DNA from: Breviolum minutum Mf 1.05b.01
Taxonomy: Eukaryota > Sar > Dinophyceae > Suessiales > Symbiodiniaceae
Assembly: GCA_000507305.1 (NCBI GenBank)
Contig: DF239165.1
Location: 1 to 64,000, forward strand
DNA length: 64,000 bases
Direction: 5' to 3'
In this document: one piece after another, positions 60,619 through 64,000 of the stretch
Numbering within the stretch: the stretch's first letter is position 1
Layout: each line of letters begins with the position of its first letter
Translations under genes and position numbers: made by a program
The notes under the pieces: model-generated
Told to the model about the DNA's origin: nothing
The model's input: the letters and a program-made list of their open reading frames with translations, nothing else
Databases searched by the model: none

Positions 60619-62947
60619 GTCTTTGGGGCCTCCCTTTTTGAGGTTCATACCGTTCATATCAGAAAGATGGATCCTGTATCCCATTGGATCCATGTATGTA
60701 TGGTATATGTTTACCTAGATTTACCATACATTTGACCCCAAATGCCGGTAACTATATATCATACATGGATCCTATATGGGCTATGGTCATTGCAAAGGTT
60801 GAGAGTTTGGGAACGTGAAGATTAAGATGACTAAGATGATCCAACATTGTGGTCTCCTTGCTTATCAGAACCAGCAGTCATCTTCGATTGTTGGTAGGGG
60901 TCATGAATTTTGAGGCATGTATTGTGGGTGAAAAACAGCAGGGACCTCCCTACAGCAGAGACTCTGCTCAACTGCCTCAATTAGAAATTCGATCAATTTT
61001 TGAGGTTCATAAAAACCTGGGAGTATATACCACTATAAATTAACGATATAGAAAGAAACAAGTATCAATTGTATAAAGTCCCTTAGTTTGGTGGTTATTT
61101 TCAGGTAGATGTTTTTAATTTTGATTTGGTAAATTTTGTTTCGTAATTTACACGTGACCTGATAATGTACCATATGAGCTTACATAATTTACAAAGTAAT
61201 TTTACCTACCTTTCAATCAGCCACACCGTTCAAAGAACCAACCAATCGATCCCCCATTTGAATTCTCAGGTTTCGATGGGCCTCGATGAGTTGGAGGTGT
61301 TTTCTGTTTGGTTTGTCCCATGGGATCCCTCGTGTTGTGTGTTGGTCCCTTAGCTGCTGCCAGAGGATCTTTGTAGTGTATGGAATAGTTACTTACAGTT
61401 ACCATGAAAAATCTATAACATGTGGGTAAATAAATATGTACATTTTACCATACATGAATCTTGTGGGTAATACACCATACATTTACCACGAAAAAAAATA
61501 AATCAAATGTGGTGAATACACCATACAGGGATCGTGTGGGGTCGTAGATGTTATAGCTCACCGAATCATAAAATGTTGGTGTTCTTCAAAACCCCAAAGA
61601 GCTTTTCAAAGGCAGCACAGGTCCTAAGGTATTTCGGCTGAATCTTTCCAGCAACAACAAATACTAGTCTAAGCTAGATTATATATAAGTGGTGTCCCCC
61701 CAAAAAATTGGGGGCATTTCTAATGCTGGGGAAGTTGATCCAATTTTATGAGTGATATTTTGCAGATACATTTTTGATTCAAGTTTGTTTGTCTCCCAAA
61801 ATACCTTAGAGTTTGGAGGTATGAGTTTGAATCAGGAGCAATTTGGGGCTCCAAAACACACAGACGCCATTTGGAAGACTGGGGTTTCCTATTCCAAAAT
61901 CTGGACATCGGCAAATCTGTTGAATCACGGGATGGTTAAAAATCCCCACCACTTAGGATGCTCAAAAGTTTAAACATGGGTTCCTTACGAGAATTATGTC
62001 CATCAACAGTATCATTGGAATCTAATCAAAGGATAGTGCATTGGTGGTTCGCCACTTGCTGGTTTAGAATCTAATTTATGAAAGGAATCATTGTGTTGCG
62101 GATTCGCCTAAATTAAAGATCCTTGTTGTAGGCCTTGTGACTTAATCAACAATTGTAGAGAACTATTTCGGTTCAAACACAAACTTGTCTTGTAATTCTG
62201 TTCTCTTGGAACGTTTTTAGGGGTGGGGTTTGATTCATACTACCATGGGAGTCATCACCATTAAATCACTACTTGCATATATGATTTACTGATTCCAACC
62301 ATTAAACAAGCACGCCTATGCAAATTTAACTTAGGTATTATGGAATGCTCCCGGTCAATAATCATCTAAGAAGTTTTAACATTTCTGCGTTTTCTTTCAC
62401 GCAACATTACTACTAGCCATGCGAGTAGGATCAATGAACCAACTCTCCATTTATTTCAGTGAGTTGACATCACCTTCGAAAAAAAGTAGCCATAAAAAAA
62501 TCCATTGATCCGAGCAGCTCTGACAAGAAGGACATACCGATACTTGGGATGCGTATGTAAAATGTACATATCATGTGTATATATATATATGTATAATAAA
62601 TTTAATAGCACACACACACACAAGCTACTACAAAAATAGTGGTACCCCACCATGTATCACATAAACTCTACATTTTACACAAAAACACCCATCCAATGAT
62701 CCAACCTGGCATATCATAATTTTGGGATCACTCCCTTAATTAGTACTTGGTGGCTCATGGTAGTCAGTAACTAGTTTTAAGTTGGGTCTTTTCACTATAC
62801 TTAACCCCTGTAAATTGGCTTGTTCAGTCCCCAAAGTAGGGTTGGTTATATATAACCCAACTTCCTTAACTATAGTTACTACCCCACCATTTTCGCCACC
62901 AAGTAGGAGGTCTATGTTGCTACCTTCAAACATCTCCGAAAAGTCAG
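60619..62947. other. Intron-like stretch
   Basis: It holds family K palindromes (about 60690-60770, 61420-61530), a decayed family J copy (about 62040-62130) and AT-rich runs. After CCCATTTGAATTCTCAG (61270) a short frame VSMGLDELE with donor GAG|GTGTTT is possible but too short to call. Confidence 0.45.
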
Positions 62948-63004
62948 GCAATGGAGATGTTTGACACCCCCGGTGTGGATACACTGGACGACTCGGAGGA
63001 TGAG
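62948..63004 (+). CDS. Exon, acidic, with GC donor
   Basis: Between AACATCTCCGAAAAGTCAG and GATGAG|GCAAGG it reads AMEMFDTPGVDTLDDSEDE, 19 codons in phase 0. GCAAGG is a typical GC donor, and a recurrent element (ACCCAG ... CAACCAGGATTCAATG) follows at once. The acidic DDSEDE tail suggests a disordered segment. Confidence 0.6.
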
Positions 63005-64000
63005 GCAAGGACTACCCAGTTTTATAGGGGTTATAACAAGCCAATTTAAGGATCCCCCAAAAAAACAACCAGGATTCAATGGAATGTCACCAGGTTTTTT
63101 TAACAAACGAGGTTGATTGTAAAGAATAAATCCCACATAGGATCCATGAGACTAGTATATATAGCATATTTACCTACAATTGGTTGATTTTTGTTGGTAA
63201 GTATAGGTGAAAATACCGCCATAGATCAATCCTATGATTATAGCAGGTGATTCATTGTGATTTGTCCGCCTTTTAAGGTCACTGAACAGTCTGAAACGGA
63301 AAAATGTCGTCACCAACTAATAAAGAGGGTCACCAGCAGAATTGCCAGGTACGTACACATATTTATCTATATAATGTATATATTATGTATGGAGGTTTTA
63401 GACCAATTTTAGAGATTGTAACTAATTGTCAATAGAAGTATACTACCCACAATCATCGATGTTATTATTTGCAAGTATTTGTGTATCAGCCTGTTGAAGA
63501 ACGAACATACAGTACGTAAATGATAAGCCAAATTTGGGGGAATTCCTAGCAATTAGCTAATCTTATTAATGATAAATGTGTTTCTTTTCATAGTCCATGA
63601 TTCAAATGTCAAACTTCTTGGAGTGGTGATGTCTAAGTCTGATTCAGTTCCGGACCAAAAAAACTAAAAAAACTTGAAACTGCAAAACTCTGAAAGTTAG
63701 GAAGATGTTTTCAAGTTGATTCCATCTCAAGTCAACACAATTCATGATAACGGTGGGCTGTTTGTCCTTCGACTCGAGAAAAACACAAGGAACTTTTTGG
63801 AAGAAAAGAAAAAGATGCAGATTCAAAGATCTCTTCAGTACTTCATCTTGTCAATTTTTGTGTTTCTTGATCCTGTAAGGCCGATACGTTCACAATCAAT
63901 TCCAGCTGCATGTGAAATTCAGAACCTTCTAGTTAGCTCACTCTATGGATATATCGGAAACCAGCCTCAAAAAAAACAGGTTATATTTTATCAGAAGCCA
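63005..64000. other. Intron-like stretch to window end
   Basis: It holds a recurrent ACCCAGTTTTATAGGGG ... CAACCAGGATTCA block (also near 34105, 43465, 45785 and 49990), a family K palindrome (63165-63230) and a family F copy (63243-63350). No exon is supported in the last 650 bases. Confidence 0.45.

Noticed and set aside
1..64000. CRISPR arrays, IS elements, tRNA or rRNA genes, bacterial promoters and a spliced-leader gene
   Set aside because: No regularly spaced direct repeats, transposase frames, cloverleaf or rRNA-like sequence was seen, and no convincing spliced-leader sequence was found by eye. The repeats present are eukaryotic TIR elements and microsatellites.

Overview
The window looks like nuclear DNA of a dinoflagellate, probably Suessiales (a Polarella- or Symbiodiniaceae-like genome). 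This is inferred from four things. Coding sequence is cut into many short exons separated by kilobase introns. GC and possibly GA 5' splice donors occur beside GT. One gene belongs to an ankyrin protein family that I know from dinoflagellates, with signature blocks LVSHQW, WYDYFSVPQ, ALCPALDH and HHRGATPLM. The introns are packed with short terminal-inverted-repeat (TIR) elements, several of which end exactly at splice sites, as introner elements do. No bacterial operons, rRNA or tRNA genes were recognised. There is an assembly gap of Ns at 20179-20501.

Layout. (1) About 2.9-22.6 kb, + strand: exons encoding PDZ-domain pieces (2968-3805, perhaps 9302-9363), a run of unrecognised short exons (10.0-19.5 kb), and a long low-complexity Ala/Lys/Glu/Pro-rich exon (19883-22276) with a short terminal exon. 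Reading phases agree over several consecutive exons, but I cannot prove whether this is one gene or several. Some exon islands in 10-15.5 kb can also be read on the - strand. (2) 22.6-24.2 kb: a stretch almost free of the TIR elements, probably intergenic. (3) 24.2-28.4 kb: a few unassigned exons. (4) About 28.9-50.3 kb, + strand: the best-supported gene, an ankyrin-repeat protein with an N-terminal SHQW / WYDYFS domain, traceable through about 20 exons by family similarity and mostly matching phases. One exon carries an apparent one-base frameshift. (5) About 50.6-63 kb, + strand: exons of a further, unrecognised gene or genes, some sharing a PELPE-type motif, ending with an acidic exon at 62948-63004.

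Nearly everything else is intron. Recurring TIR families, named here by letter, are: A (GGTGGTGGTTTCAAAT...ACCACCAACTAG), B (CTTGGATGTCCCAGG), C (ACTTGGAGGATCATCC), D (CTGTTGATGG...CCATCAACAG), E (CCCTGAAACTAACA...TGTTAGTTTCAGGG), F (GGTGATTCAAAGTGACC), G (ATATGGGTGTTTCC), H and J (long hairpins), K (GGTAAATATACCAT), L (CTACAAGGTGGGCC) and M. Exon calls were made by eye from open frame, splice signals, phase and family resemblance. Transcript data would be needed to settle the exact edges.
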